64,000 bases of DNA, taken from Tupaia tana (Eukaryota > Chordata > Mammalia > Scandentia > Tupaiidae). The translations under genes were made by a program, and so were the position numbers. The stretch is taken from contig JAKSZU010000016.1 in assembly GCA_026018925.1 (NCBI GenBank), positions 53,650,496 through 53,714,495 on the forward strand, written 5' to 3'. Shown here piece by piece: positions 44,280-55,811 of this stretch (positions are counted from its first letter, which is position 1; every line of letters begins with the position of its first letter). The notes beneath the pieces were generated by a model. The model had not been told where the DNA came from. It saw only the letters and a list, made by a program, of their open reading frames with translations, and did no database searches.

Positions 44280-44550
44280 TCTCAGCATGTGGTGTGAAGT
44301 TTATATTGCTGGACTCCCACATAGTTGTCTGCGGTTCGAGTCCCAGACTCAGCAGCTTAAACTCATGCCTGGAACATATGCACGTGTGCCCAAATCCCAA
44401 GAGAATAGAAGAGAAGGGATTGCCATGAGGCCATCCCCTTTCCCGGGGGGGTGGGGGTGGGGGGGGTTGTGATTTCTTGCTTTCTCTCTCCCTATCTATC
44501 TCTGTCTCTCTGGCGAGTGCATGTACTCTATAGCAAAAAATCTCTCCCTA
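44280..44550 (+). mobile_element. Old A SINE with expanded G tract
   Basis: The hairpin region is cccgggggggtgggggtggg, a longer G run than in other copies. Confidence 0.75.
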
Positions 44551-44879
44551 AAAAAAAATAGGTAATAGGTTTTATCGTGTAGCCTAGGTCTGCAGTGCAC
44601 TAGACCATCTAGGTTTGGGTAAGTACATCTATGATGTTCACACAACAAAGTCGCCTAATGACACATTTCTCAAAATACATCCTCATTGTTAAGTGACACA
44701 CGAATGCAATCCTATCTATGTAAAAGGAAATTAGATCTCTGCCTAGAACACCTGAGGTTAGCTGTGGGGCTGAAATTTAACATGACCCTTTTACGGTTAG
44801 CTTTAATCTTCCATGACAAGTATTATTTGTGAACTATTTGTACCCTAAAAACTTGGCTTTAAGAAAAAAAATATTCAGG

Positions 44880-44961
44880 GGGCTGGTAGGTGGCATGGTG
44901 GTTAAGGGTGCTGAACTCTCACATGGCCAACTGCGGTTCGAGTCCTGGACCTGGTGGCTTG

Positions 44962-45011
<50 letters not shown>

Positions 45012-45316
45012 TTCTCTGCTCAAATTAAAATAAATAAATAAATAAAGTTAAATAAATACATTTTTTTTGAGAGGTTTTCGCTATAGGGCGCGTGCGCTCG
45101 CCAGACAGACAGAGACATAGAGACAGAAAGCGAGAAATCACCCCCCAGGGGGGATGGCCACGCCGCAGTCCCTTCTCCTCCATTCTCCTCTCGGGATCTT
45201 GGGCACGCACGCACACGTGCCCGGCGTGAGTTTTAAGCCACCCGGTCCAGGACTTGAACCACGGTCGACTACGTGGGAGTCCAGCGACATAGCCATTACG
45301 CTAACTGCTGGTTCCC
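44880..45316. mobile_element. Family B SINE (plus) with family A (minus) in its tail
   Basis: B 44880-45058 with (CT)n of about 42 bases; A 45060-45316, minus strand, CpG-rich. aaataaata lies on both sides of the A copy. Confidence 0.88.
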
Positions 45317-45540
45317 AAATAAATAAATTATCAAAAAAAAGAAAAATATATTCTTTCTAAAGCCTTGCCACTTCAAGTGTGGCCAGGACCAGCAGCATGG
45401 GTATGAGCCGGAAGGTGGCTGGAAATGCAGCATGCTGGGAAGCTCCCCTCTGGGGCCCTGGCTCTCCAGCCGGCTGCATATACTTACGCACACAAACACG
45501 GAGGTCTGGGACCCACCCGGAGGCTCTGATTTCATATGCG

Positions 45541-45674
45541 GGGGCTTCAAAAAGTTTGTGAAAAGGTATATTACAAAAAACGTATATAGACTTCAAAAAA
45601 ATATATTTTTTTGCACCAAAATAAACTCATACTTTACTTTCACCCCCCCCCCCCCCCCCAATTTTGAAGTCCCC
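45541..45674. mobile_element. Short MITE-like element, copy 2
   Basis: Opens ggggcttcaaaaagttt and closes aattttgaagtcccc, inverted repeats. Inner part ataaactcatactttac is shared with the copy at 29661. A C-run of about 17 near 45642 interrupts it. Confidence 0.65.
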
Positions 45675-46005
45675 TCATTGGTCTGGGTACCTAGGCATGG
45701 GCCATTTGAATGTGTTTCAGGGCTGAGAATCTCTGCTCTAAAGCACCAATAAATGCAGGGGCAGCAGGCTGTGAGGGGGTTCCAGCGACTCTCCCACCAG
45801 GAACCTGAACACCAGGTCTCGCCTTTAGGCCGTTCTGTGGGTCTTCCTTTGGCTTCCTGTTGGGTTCTTTGTGCCATGCCATATTTGGACTGCTAGATTA
45901 GGAAACCCACTTTAAGTGAAGAAGTTCTATTACCCCCCACAATCTGCATGTGCACCTAGGATCAACTAGAGGATGGTTAACCGCAACAAAGAAGATGACA
46001 CCTCG

Positions 46006-46255
46006 GGGCCAGCAGGTGGTGCGGTGTTTAAAGGCGCTGAACTCCCACATGGCCCGCTGTGGTTTGAGTTCTAGACCCAGATGCTTGAAACTCATACTGG
46101 ACGTGTGTACATGCATGCCCCAAATCCCAAGAGGAAAATGGAAGAGAAGTTAGTGCACATGGCCCATCCTCTATAGGAGTGATTTCTCCCTTTCTGTCTC
46201 TGTCTCTTCGGTGAGCGCATGTGCCCGATGGCAAAAATCTCCCCCTCTCAAAAAA
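46006..46255 (+). mobile_element. Old A SINE
   Basis: Head ggggccagcaggtggtgcgg, end gcatgtgcccgatggcaaa. Confidence 0.8.
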
Positions 46256-46814
46256 ACTCACCTATGTAGTTTAACTTTTTCAACATCAACTTCATTCGTC
46301 TCAACAGGGGTTCACACCCCTTTCTGCAGCACCCCATTTTTGCATATGGGCAGCATGCCTGGGTCCAGTCTGGCCAGTTGGTGCTGCTCCAGTTTGAGAG
46401 GTGTATTTTATGTCTTTCGTAATCCCAGATGTGTCCAAGTGTGGAAGGTGTCCTGAGTGTTTTCAAGGCAGTCCAGCCCGGGCATGCCTGTTCCTGCACG
46501 GGCTGTCTCACCGCATTCCTCAGGAAACCCTTAGGGTGCCAATTCCAAGAAGGTGTGCCTTGCAAATGGAAATGATTTCTTCTAACCTGAGGCCAAGCGT
46601 GCAAGGTGTAATTGTGAATATCCTGTGACGTGCCCTTTGAAATTACACCCAAGACTGCAACTTGCCATGCTCCAGGAACTGTCCTAGTTACATGGGTGCG
46701 GCCTGTGGGGTAAAGGGGTGGGGGTGCGGGGCAGTCAAGAAACAAATGCTGGTGTTCCTGAGGTGGGGGCCAAACAGAAATGCCACAGACAGGAGGGGAA
46801 AATTGAACTGCGTC
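46256..46814. other. Intergenic block with an unexplained minus-strand reading frame
   Basis: An open frame of 165 codons runs 46745-46248 on the minus strand. I recognise no family, signal or splice pattern; treated as chance. Confidence 0.4.
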
Positions 46815-47050
46815 AGGGACCAGTGGATGGTATAACGGTTACATCACTAGACTCCCATGCAGTTGACCGCAGTTCGAGTCCCAGACCTCGAGGCTTAAAA
46901 CACGCTGGATGCGTGTGCGTGCATGCCCAAAATCCAGAGAGGAGAAGGAATTGCGGCGTGGCCATCCCCTCCAGGGAGTGATTTCTTGCTTTCTGCTCTG
47001 TGTCTCCAGCAAGCACACGTGCCCTATAGCAAACGTCTCTTAAATAAATA
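46815..47050 (+). mobile_element. Family A SINE
   Basis: Head agggaccagtggatggtata, end acgtgccctatagcaaacg. Confidence 0.82.
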
Positions 47051-47097
47051 AATAATGGCTGCATTTTCATCCACCAATCTACTCATTTCCAAGCAGT

Positions 47098-47393
47098 ATT
47101 TTATTTTATTTTATTTTATTTTATTTTATTTTATTTTATTTTATTTTTTGCCATATGCCATGTGTGTTCACTGGAGAGACAACGGAGAGGGAAAGTGAGA
47201 AGTCACCCCCCACCCACCCCCCACAGAGGGGATGGCCATGCCTCAATCTCTTCTCCTCCATTCTCCTCCTAGGGTTTTGGGTATGCATGCACACGTGCCT
47301 GGTGTGAGTTTCAAGTCTCTACATTTGAGACTTGAACCACAGTTGGCCATGTGGGAGTCCAACACCTTAACCATCATGCCACCTGCTGGCCCA
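47098..47393 (-). mobile_element. Old A SINE with (TTTTA)n tail
   Basis: About ten TTTTA units at 47098-47147 replace the usual T-run; head ccacctgctggccc. Confidence 0.82.
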
Positions 47394-48811
47394 ATATGGG
47401 TATTTTAATTGTAAATAAAACACAGGAGGCCTGGCACTCTGTGCGTTTAGGATAAGGAAGGGTTTCAGCTCAGGCTGCAGGTGCTAAACTAGTGGAAACT
47501 ACAGGCCCTAGGCTAGAGAGGGACACTGAACTTGGATTTGGAGAGTCCAGGGTTTTTCTTTTTAAAGAAGTGACTCCCAGGCCAGCCTGGACAGTTGAGC
47601 AAGAATTATTGTCCTGGGGATGTCCAAGAGATATGGTGGCCCTGAATTCCAAGAAAGAGTGAAATCCATGGAGAAATCTGGAAGGGAAAAGAGACCAGCC
47701 AAAGCCCCCAGGGTTCAGGTCACATCACGCAGAGCAAAGGGACAGCCCTGCGAGAACGTATTAGTAGTTTGGAGCTCAGGGAACTCCATAGAGCAGGAGC
47801 AAAGGGTACTCAGGTGTGTGAGGCAGGTGAGGCTGGAGAGGAAGACGTGCACTTCTGCAAGTGCCAGAAAGCCAGTCCCAAGTCTGAGGCAGGGAAGGGC
47901 GGGTCGAGGGGACCCAAATGATTAAGGGAATGCCACGCACCAGAAGGCTAAGCAATATTCCCAATTCACTCTAAGGGCAGTGGTGTCCCAAACCCGATCT
48001 CCAATCAGAGGTACAGTCCACACTTGCCTCCCCACTCCCAGCCTATAGAGGAGATGGAGGTGGGCGGTCCCCAAGTAAGCATTGTCCTCTGTCCCCACTT
48101 TGGATAGCCCCTGCTCAAATAGCGATCTCCCCCACCACCCGCAAATATTTACATCCTGTTTATGCCAGGCCTCCCAGGGCCTCCATTTTCATGAATAAAG
48201 TATGAGTTTCTAGGCTGAGCCAAGACGGGAAGAAACCCCAGCCAGCTGGTAGGGACCAGACGCAGTTTAATGTTTTGGTTGCTGTCGCCTCCCGAGTGAT
48301 ATTTGTAAGACATTTTAATTGGCTGGTCAAGGTGACCTGGGGCGGGAGATTTTGCATTTTCTATACTATCTGAGGGTTCCTGGAACAAAACTATGGCGCT
48401 TTATTCGTAGGTCTGTTTCCTGAGAATCTCATTTATCTTTCTGAAATGTTATCGCAAAGTCAGAGCATTTCATATTTGGAGGGTGTTTAGAGGAAATTTT
48501 GCCTACTACCTGCCCTCATTTTAAGTATGAGGAAACTGAGCTCAGAGAGGCAAGTGGCTAGCCTTGGGCCACCCAGCCAATCAGGGACAATCTGTCAAGG
48601 ATCCCGGTTGCCCGGCCCAGTTTTCCTTCCTCTGCATCATATTTTCCACATTTACCAATTTAAACAAATAATTAAAAAAAAAAATCAAAAGACTAATTTC
48701 TAAACAGTTTCAGATTTACACGAAATTAAGAAGATAGTAATTAAGAGAGTTCTCATATACCCCTCCCCCTGGCACGTGGTTTCTCTAGTTTTAAAAAAAA
48801 GTTTATTTCTG
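47394..48811. other. Mostly unique intergenic DNA with one MIR-like relic
   Basis: No exon recognised. atgaggaaactgagctcagag near 48525 is the MIR core on the minus strand (about 48440-48600). Confidence 0.5.
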
Positions 48812-49150
48812 GGGACCAGCAGGTGGCATGGTGGTTAAGGCACTGGACACTCCCACATGGCCGAGTCCTGGACCTGGTGGCTTGCTTTCTCGCTTTCTGT
48901 CTCTCTCTCTCATCAAATTAAAATGAATGAATAAATAAATGAAATTAAATAAATAATCCCTTAAAAAAAGTTTATTTCTTCCATGAAGAGAGACAGAAAG
49001 AACCTCACCAGGGCCTTGATGTGCAATCCCCGCCGGCCTCAGCCAGCCCTGAATCAAGGTGCCAGTGTACTCAGGTGGTCTCCAGATGCATACCTGGAAC
49101 CTTCCCATGTGGGCTGCCTCAAAGAGCGTCCCACGCCACTGCTACAACAC
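48812..49150. mobile_element. Family B SINE (plus) inserted in a family C SINE (minus)
   Basis: B 48812-48964; aaaaaaagtttatttct lies on both sides, the second starting the family C copy 48973-49150. Confidence 0.82.
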
Positions 49151-49200
49151 CAGTCTTCCCAGTATGAACATCTTGCATGAATGTGGTATGCTCATTACAT

Positions 49201-49452
49201 TTTTTTTTTTTTTTTTAGTTTTTTGCTCACCAGAGAGAGACAGAGAGAGGGAGTGAGAAATCATTCTCCCCCCCCCCCCCTCCAGGGGGGATGGCCATGC
49301 CACAATCCCTTCTTTGCAGTCTTTTCTTGGGATTTTTGGCACACACCCGTATACATCTGGCATGGTTTTCAAGCTGTAAGGTCCAGGACTCAAATCGTGC
49401 AACTGACCATGTAGAATCCTCCACTCCTTAAACTCCATGCCCTGGAGGCCCT
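49201..49452 (-). mobile_element. Old A SINE
   Basis: Lacks the gccctatag segment; C11 run in place of the hairpin's left arm. Confidence 0.75.
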
Positions 49453-49461
49453 ATTTATTGC

Positions 49462-49831
49462 AATTTTAAAAATAATTATTTATTTTAATTTCACTTATTA
49501 ATATTATAATCTTTCGATTTGACCAGAGAAAGAGAAGGCAAGTGAGAAAGCAAGCTCCCAGGTCCAGGACTGGAACTGTGGTTGACCATGTGGGAGTCCA
49601 ACACCTTAACCATCATGCCACTTGCTGGCCTCCTGTAGTAAAATTTGTTTAAAAACAATTCTTTTTTTAAATTTAACTTTATTTATTTATTTATTTCAAT
49701 TTGATCAGAGAGGGAGAGAGAGAGAGAGAGAGAAGAGAGAAAGTAAGAAAGTGAGCTGCCAGGTCCAGGACTCAAACCACGGATGGCTATGAGGGAGTCC
49801 AGTACCCTTAACCACCATGCCACCTGCTGGC
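49462..49831 (-). mobile_element. Two family B SINEs in series
   Basis: 49462-49631 and 49655-49831, both with tails to the left and heads ccacttgctggcc and ccacctgctggc. Confidence 0.82.
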
Positions 49832-49844
49832 TCACAATTTTTTT

Positions 49845-50041
49845 TAAGTTAATTTATTTCTTCTATAAGTGAACGAGACAGAGACAGAGAGACGGCACCC
49901 CTGTCAGGTCTTCCTGCATCTATATACTCCCTCATCTCAGCCAGCTTGGATCATGTGTACACATACCGGTGTGCCCAGAGGTTCCGGGTGCAAACCCAAG
50001 ACCTTCCCCATGGGGATCCAGCTGCACCACTCCCTGGCCCC
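49845..50041 (-). mobile_element. Family C SINE
   Basis: aatttatttcttctataagtg at left; accggtgtgcccagagg in the body. Confidence 0.65.
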
Positions 50042-50171
50042 CATTATTACGTCAGTGAACCGACATCACTCCTCATTACTTACAAAGTCCCGGGTTTACA
50101 CTGAGTTCACCCTGTATGTGGAAGAGCTCTAAGGGCATGCATGACATCTGCGGGCTGCCATGGATCTTCTT

Positions 50172-50408
50172 CTTTTTTTTTTTTGGAGAGGTATTCGCTA
50201 TAGGGCGCGTGCACTCGCCAGACAGACAGAGAGAGACAGAGAGACAGACAGAAAGCAAGAAATCACCCCCCGGGGGTATGGTCACGCTCCAATCCCTTCT
50301 CCTCCATTCTCCTCTCGGAATCTTGGGCACACATGCACGTGCGCCCGGCGTGAGTTGTAAGCCACCGGGTCTGGGACAAGAGCCACGGTCGACTACGTGG
50401 GAGTACAG
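50172..50408 (-). mobile_element. Family A SINE, 5' truncated
   Basis: Ends at ctacgtgggagtacagctg, lacking the outer 30 bases of the head. Confidence 0.82.
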
Positions 50409-50529
50409 CTGTGTTTGCTCATCCCTCCCTGATGATCACTGATCTGTTCAGCAGCTCTGGTTTCACCTCTTCCAGAATGTCGTGGAGCTGGGATCAGATT
50501 GGCCTCTTTCACTCCATAACATGTATCGC

Positions 50530-50960
50530 CCTTTTTACATTTTTCATTTGCCAGAGGGTAGGTGCACGCACCAGAGTGAAACAGAGAGAGGGAAAATGAG
50601 AAAGCACCCTCCATGGGGAATGGTCACACTACAATCCCTTCTCCTCCCTCTCTCCCTCCTTTCGGGGTTTGATTTGAGTACTAGATCTGGTGACCTGAAA
50701 ATCATGCCAGGCACGTGTGCATGTGTGTCCTAAATCCTGAGAAGAGAATGAGGGGAAAGGATTGTGGAGTGGCCATCCTCCCGGGGGGGGGGGGGGGGTT
50801 CTCACTTTCCCTCTCTGTATCTTTCTGCCTCTCTCTCCTCTCCCAGCCAATGCACTGGCCCTGTGGCAAAAACCTGAAAAAGAAAGGAAGGAAGGAAGGA
50901 AGGAAGGAAGGAAGGAAGGAAGGAAGGAAGGAAGGAAGGAAGGGAGGGAGGGAGGGAGGG
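50530..50960. mobile_element. Inverted composite of two head-less A SINEs, ending in (GGAA)n
   Basis: 50530-50660 is minus-strand 3' half; from about 50668 the sequence runs plus-strand from the B-box region to the 3' end. (GGAA)n at 50884-50960 extends the tail. A G-run of about 17 sits at the hairpin. Confidence 0.72.
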
Positions 50961-50969
50961 ATGGATTTC

Positions 50970-51500
50970 TTGGGGTGGGGCCGTAGGTGCTGTGGTTAAA
51001 GCGTTGGATTCCACATGGCCAACTCCATGGTTTGAATCCTGGACCCCACCGCTTGAAAAATACAGGGCTTGGGACCAGCAGTTGGCGTAACGGCTGTGTC
51101 ACTGGACTCCCATGTAGTTGGCTGTGGTTCGAGTTCCGGACCCCATGGCTTAAACTCATGCCAGGCGTGTGTGCGGGCATGCCCAAGATCTCCAAAGGAG
51201 AATGGAGGAGAGGGGACTGCGGTGTGGCCATCCTCACTGGGGGGTGATTTCTCACTTTCTGTCTCTCTGTCTTTCTGGTGAGCACATGCACCCTATAGCA
51301 AAAAACCTCTCAAAAAAACAAAAAACAAACAAAAAAAAAAACATCGGGCACATATCTGTGAGTACTCAAAATACTGAGAGGAGAATGGAGGAGAAGAAAT
51401 TGTGGCATGGGCATCCCCCTGGGGGGGGGGGTGATTTCTCACTGTACCTCTCTCTCTCTGTCTCTCTTTGGTGAGTGCACATGCCCTAGGTGAAAACTAA
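50970..51500 (+). mobile_element. Old A SINE split by a younger copy
   Basis: Head 50970-51069, body about 51343-51500. The break follows cttgaaaaatacaggg. Confidence 0.78.
51071..51335 (+). mobile_element. Family A SINE, nested
   Basis: Head gggaccagcagttggcgtaa, end atgcaccctatagcaaaaaacc. Confidence 0.87.
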
Positions 51501-52287
51501 TTATATATATATTCAAAGTTTCCCTCATTTTCAAAGTGGTGTCACAATGCCAGTAATCTGAAAAAAATAGTTTTTATGAGGAAAAAAAGTTCTGGTTTAG
51601 AACTGCTGGTGGAAAACAAAACAGGAAGTCAAGCGTTTCTCATCTTAAATGGACCATGTGGGAATGTACTAGGATCAGCCCTGCTGCGGGCCAGGCTGCC
51701 TGCTTTCCCCGGGCTCGGAAGAGAGGGGGAAAGAACTGCAAACAGCTCTGGGCCAGATCTACCCTCCAGAGGCGCCGAGGATAGGCCATGGGCCACATGT
51801 AGGCTGAAGCAGGAGGCCCAGGAGGAAGGATAGAGGCGGGAGACCCGGGCCACCATGCCAGTGGGAAGCGGTGTATTAATAGTTACAGGGCTGGAGGAGG
51901 TGGCGTACGGGGTTGGGGTATGGGGCTGACTCAACCATGTGGGCGTTTGCACCAGAGGGAAGGCCAGAGAGTCTGTCTGGCTCTGGCTGCGGGAGGCCCT
52001 CGGAATGCACTGGAGTTATTCTCCCCCAGGGAGCCCCAACCTCACTTCCATCCTCTGGTACTAATAACTGCAATCCCTGCTCTGTGAGCGCAGGAAGTAC
52101 TGCGAACACTTGCAGCCCGGGCACTGTGGGAAGGGCCTACTACAAAGTTACCTCCCCCAGTAGCCCTGTGAGGTAGGTACTAGCATCTCTCCATTTTATA
52201 GAGAGAGAAACTGAGGCACAGGGCAGTGACAGTCACACAGATAGTAAGTGGCAAGACCAGGATTCTTCTTTAAAAAAAAAAAAAATT
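51501..52287. other. Intergenic block with a MIR element
   Basis: 52060-52265 is a good MIR on the minus strand (cctgtgaggtaggtac, gaaactgaggcacaggg, agtaagtggcaagacc). The rest is unrecognised. Confidence 0.65.
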
Positions 52288-52530
52288 GGGGACCAGTAGA
52301 TAGCATAATGGTTATGTTGCTTGACTCCCATGTTCTCGACCATGGTTCTGTCCAGGACCTGGTGGCTTAAAACTCACGCCAGGCACGTGTGTGAGTGTGC
52401 CCAAAATCCCAAGAGGAGAATGGAAGAGAAGGGATTGTGGTGTGGCCATCCGCTCTGAGAGACTTTCTGTCTGTGTCTCCAGTGAGCACATGTGCCCTAT
52501 AGCACATGCTATTTCTTAAAAGAAACCAAA
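52288..52530 (+). mobile_element. Old A SINE
   Basis: Head ggggaccagtagatagcata, end catgtgccctatagcacatg. Confidence 0.8.
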
Positions 52531-52563
52531 ATTAAATTAAAAAAAAAGAAAAAGAAAAGTTTA

Positions 52564-52735
52564 GGGACCAGTAGGTGGCATGGTGATTGAGGCGCTGGAC
52601 ACTCCCACATAGCCAACCACGGTTCAAATCCCAGACCTGGTGTTTGAGTCCTGGTTCCTGTGTGTGTGTGTGTCTCTCTCTGGTCAAATTAAAATAAATG
52701 AATAAATAGATAAAATTAAATAAACAATTCTTTAA
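52564..52735 (+). mobile_element. Family B SINE
   Basis: Head gggaccagtaggtggcatgg with a partly repeated B-box region and a (GT)n tract. Confidence 0.78.
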
Positions 52736-52751
52736 ATAATAATTTAAAAAA

Positions 52752-52985
52752 AAGCTTAATGCTTGAGGACGTATGTGCATACCTGAGAGGGAGAGGGCAA
52801 AGCCACCCCTGTTGGGGCCTGGTTTTGCCACAGTCCTTTCCTCCAGTTCCCCGTCCCAGCAGGACCCTGGACGTGCACACCACCATGTTGTGCCTCGTGT
52901 GTTTTTCAAGTTACTAAGATTGGGTTTGAACCCTGGTCAGGCTTCCTCTGAGCAGGGCCTACCCACTGTGCTCTGGGACTGGCCA
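52752..52985 (-). mobile_element. Old A SINE
   Basis: gcttgaggacgtatgtgcat at left, gtgtttttcaagttac mid-head, end gggactggcc. Confidence 0.55.
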
Positions 52986-54029
52986 GGACCAAGGTTCTAG
53001 GCAGGCTGTAGTACCCTACCCATTTGCCTTTGTTTTGTTTCGTTTTGTTTTCCTATAAAATAATTACCTATGTCCATGAACTACGACACGTATGACAAGT
53101 ATGTATGACATGTATGACATGTATGTATGACAAAAGGCTCCATACACTGAGCTCTTCTCCCTGCTCCCTCTTGGCCTTATCTCCCTGAGACCCAGCCGCT
53201 GCCCCGCCGGCCCTCCTGCACCTCTGTGACCATGACCTTCCCCTTGTGGAACTGGCCTACAGCTGGCCACGGCCATTCCAGAAGCAGACACACCCCTCCC
53301 ACATGAATGTCACCAGACGGGGGCATACTGCCGAGTCTGTGAATCAATAAGCTAATCTTCACTGTAACCTTCACACAAAGTCCATGCAAACCAGACCCCT
53401 GTCTTGATGACGGGGAGTCTGCATTGATCTCTGATTGATTTACGAGAGCTTTGTTCTCACATAAAACCCGAGCTGGCGGAGGGGACCATGCTCCACTCGC
53501 CATCAGGGAACATCACTGCCCCCGTTTGCAAACTCATGTCTCCTGCAGAAACTTCTGGGTGTGTTCTTTGGGTAAACATCATGGGCAAGCCCTCTCACGT
53601 GCAGGGTTCCCTGGAGCAATGAGCTATTTCAGCCCGTGAGTATGGTGTAGAACGGTTAATTCCGAGTAATTCGCCCACTGCTGCTCCTCTGCTTGTGTCG
53701 GGAGCCTGTACCTTTGAAAAGACCCTTGGACTTCTCATGTGAGCTTTCCCAGGAAGGACCAGGGGCCTGGTCTGAGGGTCGTGAATGTCTGTGGCCTCCA
53801 TCTGGTCAGATGGTAGGAAGGAGCAGGAAGGAACATTCTGGAGAATAGCATGGGAGGGTTTCCTGGGGAAATGGGACTCATGGATTCTTTCCCAGACCTA
53901 GGCTCCTCCTGCTGGGGCTTTGAAACACAAAAAGCTGGGAGGTCCCGGGGCAGTGCCCACTCCATCCTGCCCACGCCGGCAGCACCAGGCCCATCTTCTA
54001 TCCCATCCATCTGGAAGACAAATCCACAT
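52986..54029. other. Unique intergenic DNA with a short minisatellite
   Basis: 53084-53131 repeats catgtatgac-like units. No exon or SINE recognised. Confidence 0.5.
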
Positions 54030-54167
54030 TTTTTTTTTTTTTTTAAGAACGATTTTTATAGGATGTATGCACTCATCGGAGAGACAGAGAGACAGAAAGC
54101 AAGAAATCACCCCCCAGGAGGGATGGCTGGTGCAATCCCGTCTCTCTCATTGTCCTCTTGGGATTTT

Positions 54168-54211
<44 letters not shown>

Positions 54212-54311
54212 ACGACTCTGTCGTGATTTTCAGGCCATTGGGTCCGGGACTCAAACTGCAGTCAGCCATGTGGGAGTCCAACAACATAACCGCTATGCCA
54301 TCTGCTGGCCC
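54030..54311 (-). mobile_element. Old A SINE with internal (CA)n
   Basis: About 19 CA units at 54170-54208 lie where other copies have cacgcacgcacac, so the array grew inside the element. Confidence 0.82.
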
Positions 54312-54356
54312 CCACAAACCCACTTTTTAAAATTTTTTTAAAGAATTATTTATGTG

Positions 54357-55247
54357 GGACCAGCAGGTGGTATGGTGGTTAAGGTGCTGGACACTCCCAC
54401 ATGGCTAACCATGGTTCGAGTCTTGGACCTGGTGGCTTGTTTTTTTTTTTACTTTCCCCCTCACTGTCTCTCTGTCTCTGTTTCTCTCTCTGGTCAAGTT
54501 AAAATAAATGAATGAATAGAATGAATAAATAAAAATTAAATAATTATTTTAAAAAAGAATTATTTGGGGGACCAGCAGTTAGTGTAATGGCTATGTCGCT
54601 GGACTCCCATGTAGTCGACCGCAGTTCGTGTCCCGGACCCGGTGGCTTAAAACTCACGCCGGGCACGTGTGCATGTGTGCCCAAGATCCCGAGAGGAGAA
54701 TGGAGGAGAAGGGATTGCGGCGTGGCCATCCCCCCTGGGGGGTGATTTCTCGCTTTCTATCTCTCTGTCTCTGTCTGTCTGGCGAGCGCACGCGCCCTAT
54801 AGCAAAAACCTCTCCAGAAAAAGAAAAAAAAAAAAAGAATTATTTGGGACCAGCAGTTGGCGTAATGGCTATGTCGCTGGACTCCCATGTAGTCGACTGT
54901 GGTTCGAGTCCTGGACCTGGTGGCTTAAACCCACGCCAGGTGTGTGTGCGTGCGTGCCCAGGATCCCGAGAGGAGAATGGAGGAGAAGGGATTGCAGCAT
55001 GGCCATCATCCCAGGGGGTGATTTCTCGCTTTCTGTCTCTCTGTCTCTCTCTGTGTTTCTGGCGAGCACACGCGCCCTATATCCAAAACCTCTCCAAAAA
55101 AAAAAAAAAAGAATTATTTATTTAATGTTATTTATTCAGAAAGAGATACACACAGAGAGAGAAAGCATGTCACCAAGTCCGGAACTCAAACCGTGGTTGG
55201 TCATGTGGGAGTGTCCAGTACCTTAACCACCACACCAACTGCTGGCA
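54357..55247. mobile_element. Cluster of four SINEs separated by the same target word
   Basis: Plus B 54357-54553, plus A 54570-54833, plus A 54846-55105, minus B 55110-55247. aaagaattattt (or aagaattattt) precedes, separates and follows the three plus-strand copies. It is part of the tail of the minus-strand B copy at the right. Confidence 0.88.
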
Positions 55248-55255
55248 CTCGCCTG

Positions 55256-55270
55256 CCTGCAGGGGGCGCT
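55256..55270 (+). promoter_or_regulatory. CTCF-like motif
   Basis: cctgcagggggcgct fits CCASYAGRKGGC at 11 of 12 positions. It lies in unique DNA just right of the SINE cluster. Confidence 0.4.
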
Positions 55271-55811
55271 GCTGACATGGCTGACAGCAGGGCCAACCAT
55301 GAGAAACCAAGGCTACAGAGCACCGCCTAGTAGACTGCTGAGCCAAGCCCACTGGCAGGGCCCAGCTGGGCAGAAGGTCAGGTACCCAACAGGCGACCAG
55401 ACTGAATACAGTCCCAGGCTGAGCTGGCCATTGTCCCCAGCAAGGGAATCAGTTTCGCAACCTGCCACACCTAGATATGCAGCCACCGAGGTCCGAGAAC
55501 CACGCTACGCTAAGGGCTTCCTTTACTAGGCCCCTCTGCTCCCAGGCGGCCCTGCAGCCTCAGGAGGCCTGCTGTGGGTGGGGCTCGTTGCCAGAAGACA
55601 GCTCTTACTTCTCTACTGCCTAAATCGAGGACATTGGATTGAAGCGTACTCCAGTCCTACGGCATTTCAAAAATACCGATTTTGCATCATTTCTACATTG
55701 TTATTTAAAGCAAGTATGTCTCACTCTAAGTTACTTTCCCTGAGAACTTGGATTAAAAATAAATCTATATTTTAAATGCATAACCAGAGCTTATCTACTA
55801 CTGTTTCTTTT

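Noticed and set aside
46248..46745. 165-codon minus-strand open frame
   Set aside because: No recognisable domain, no supporting splice context and no match to a family I know. Open length alone is weak evidence in GC-moderate DNA.
50779..50798. G-run as a designed G-quadruplex control site
   Set aside because: It is the expanded arm of the A-SINE hairpin and varies freely between copies.
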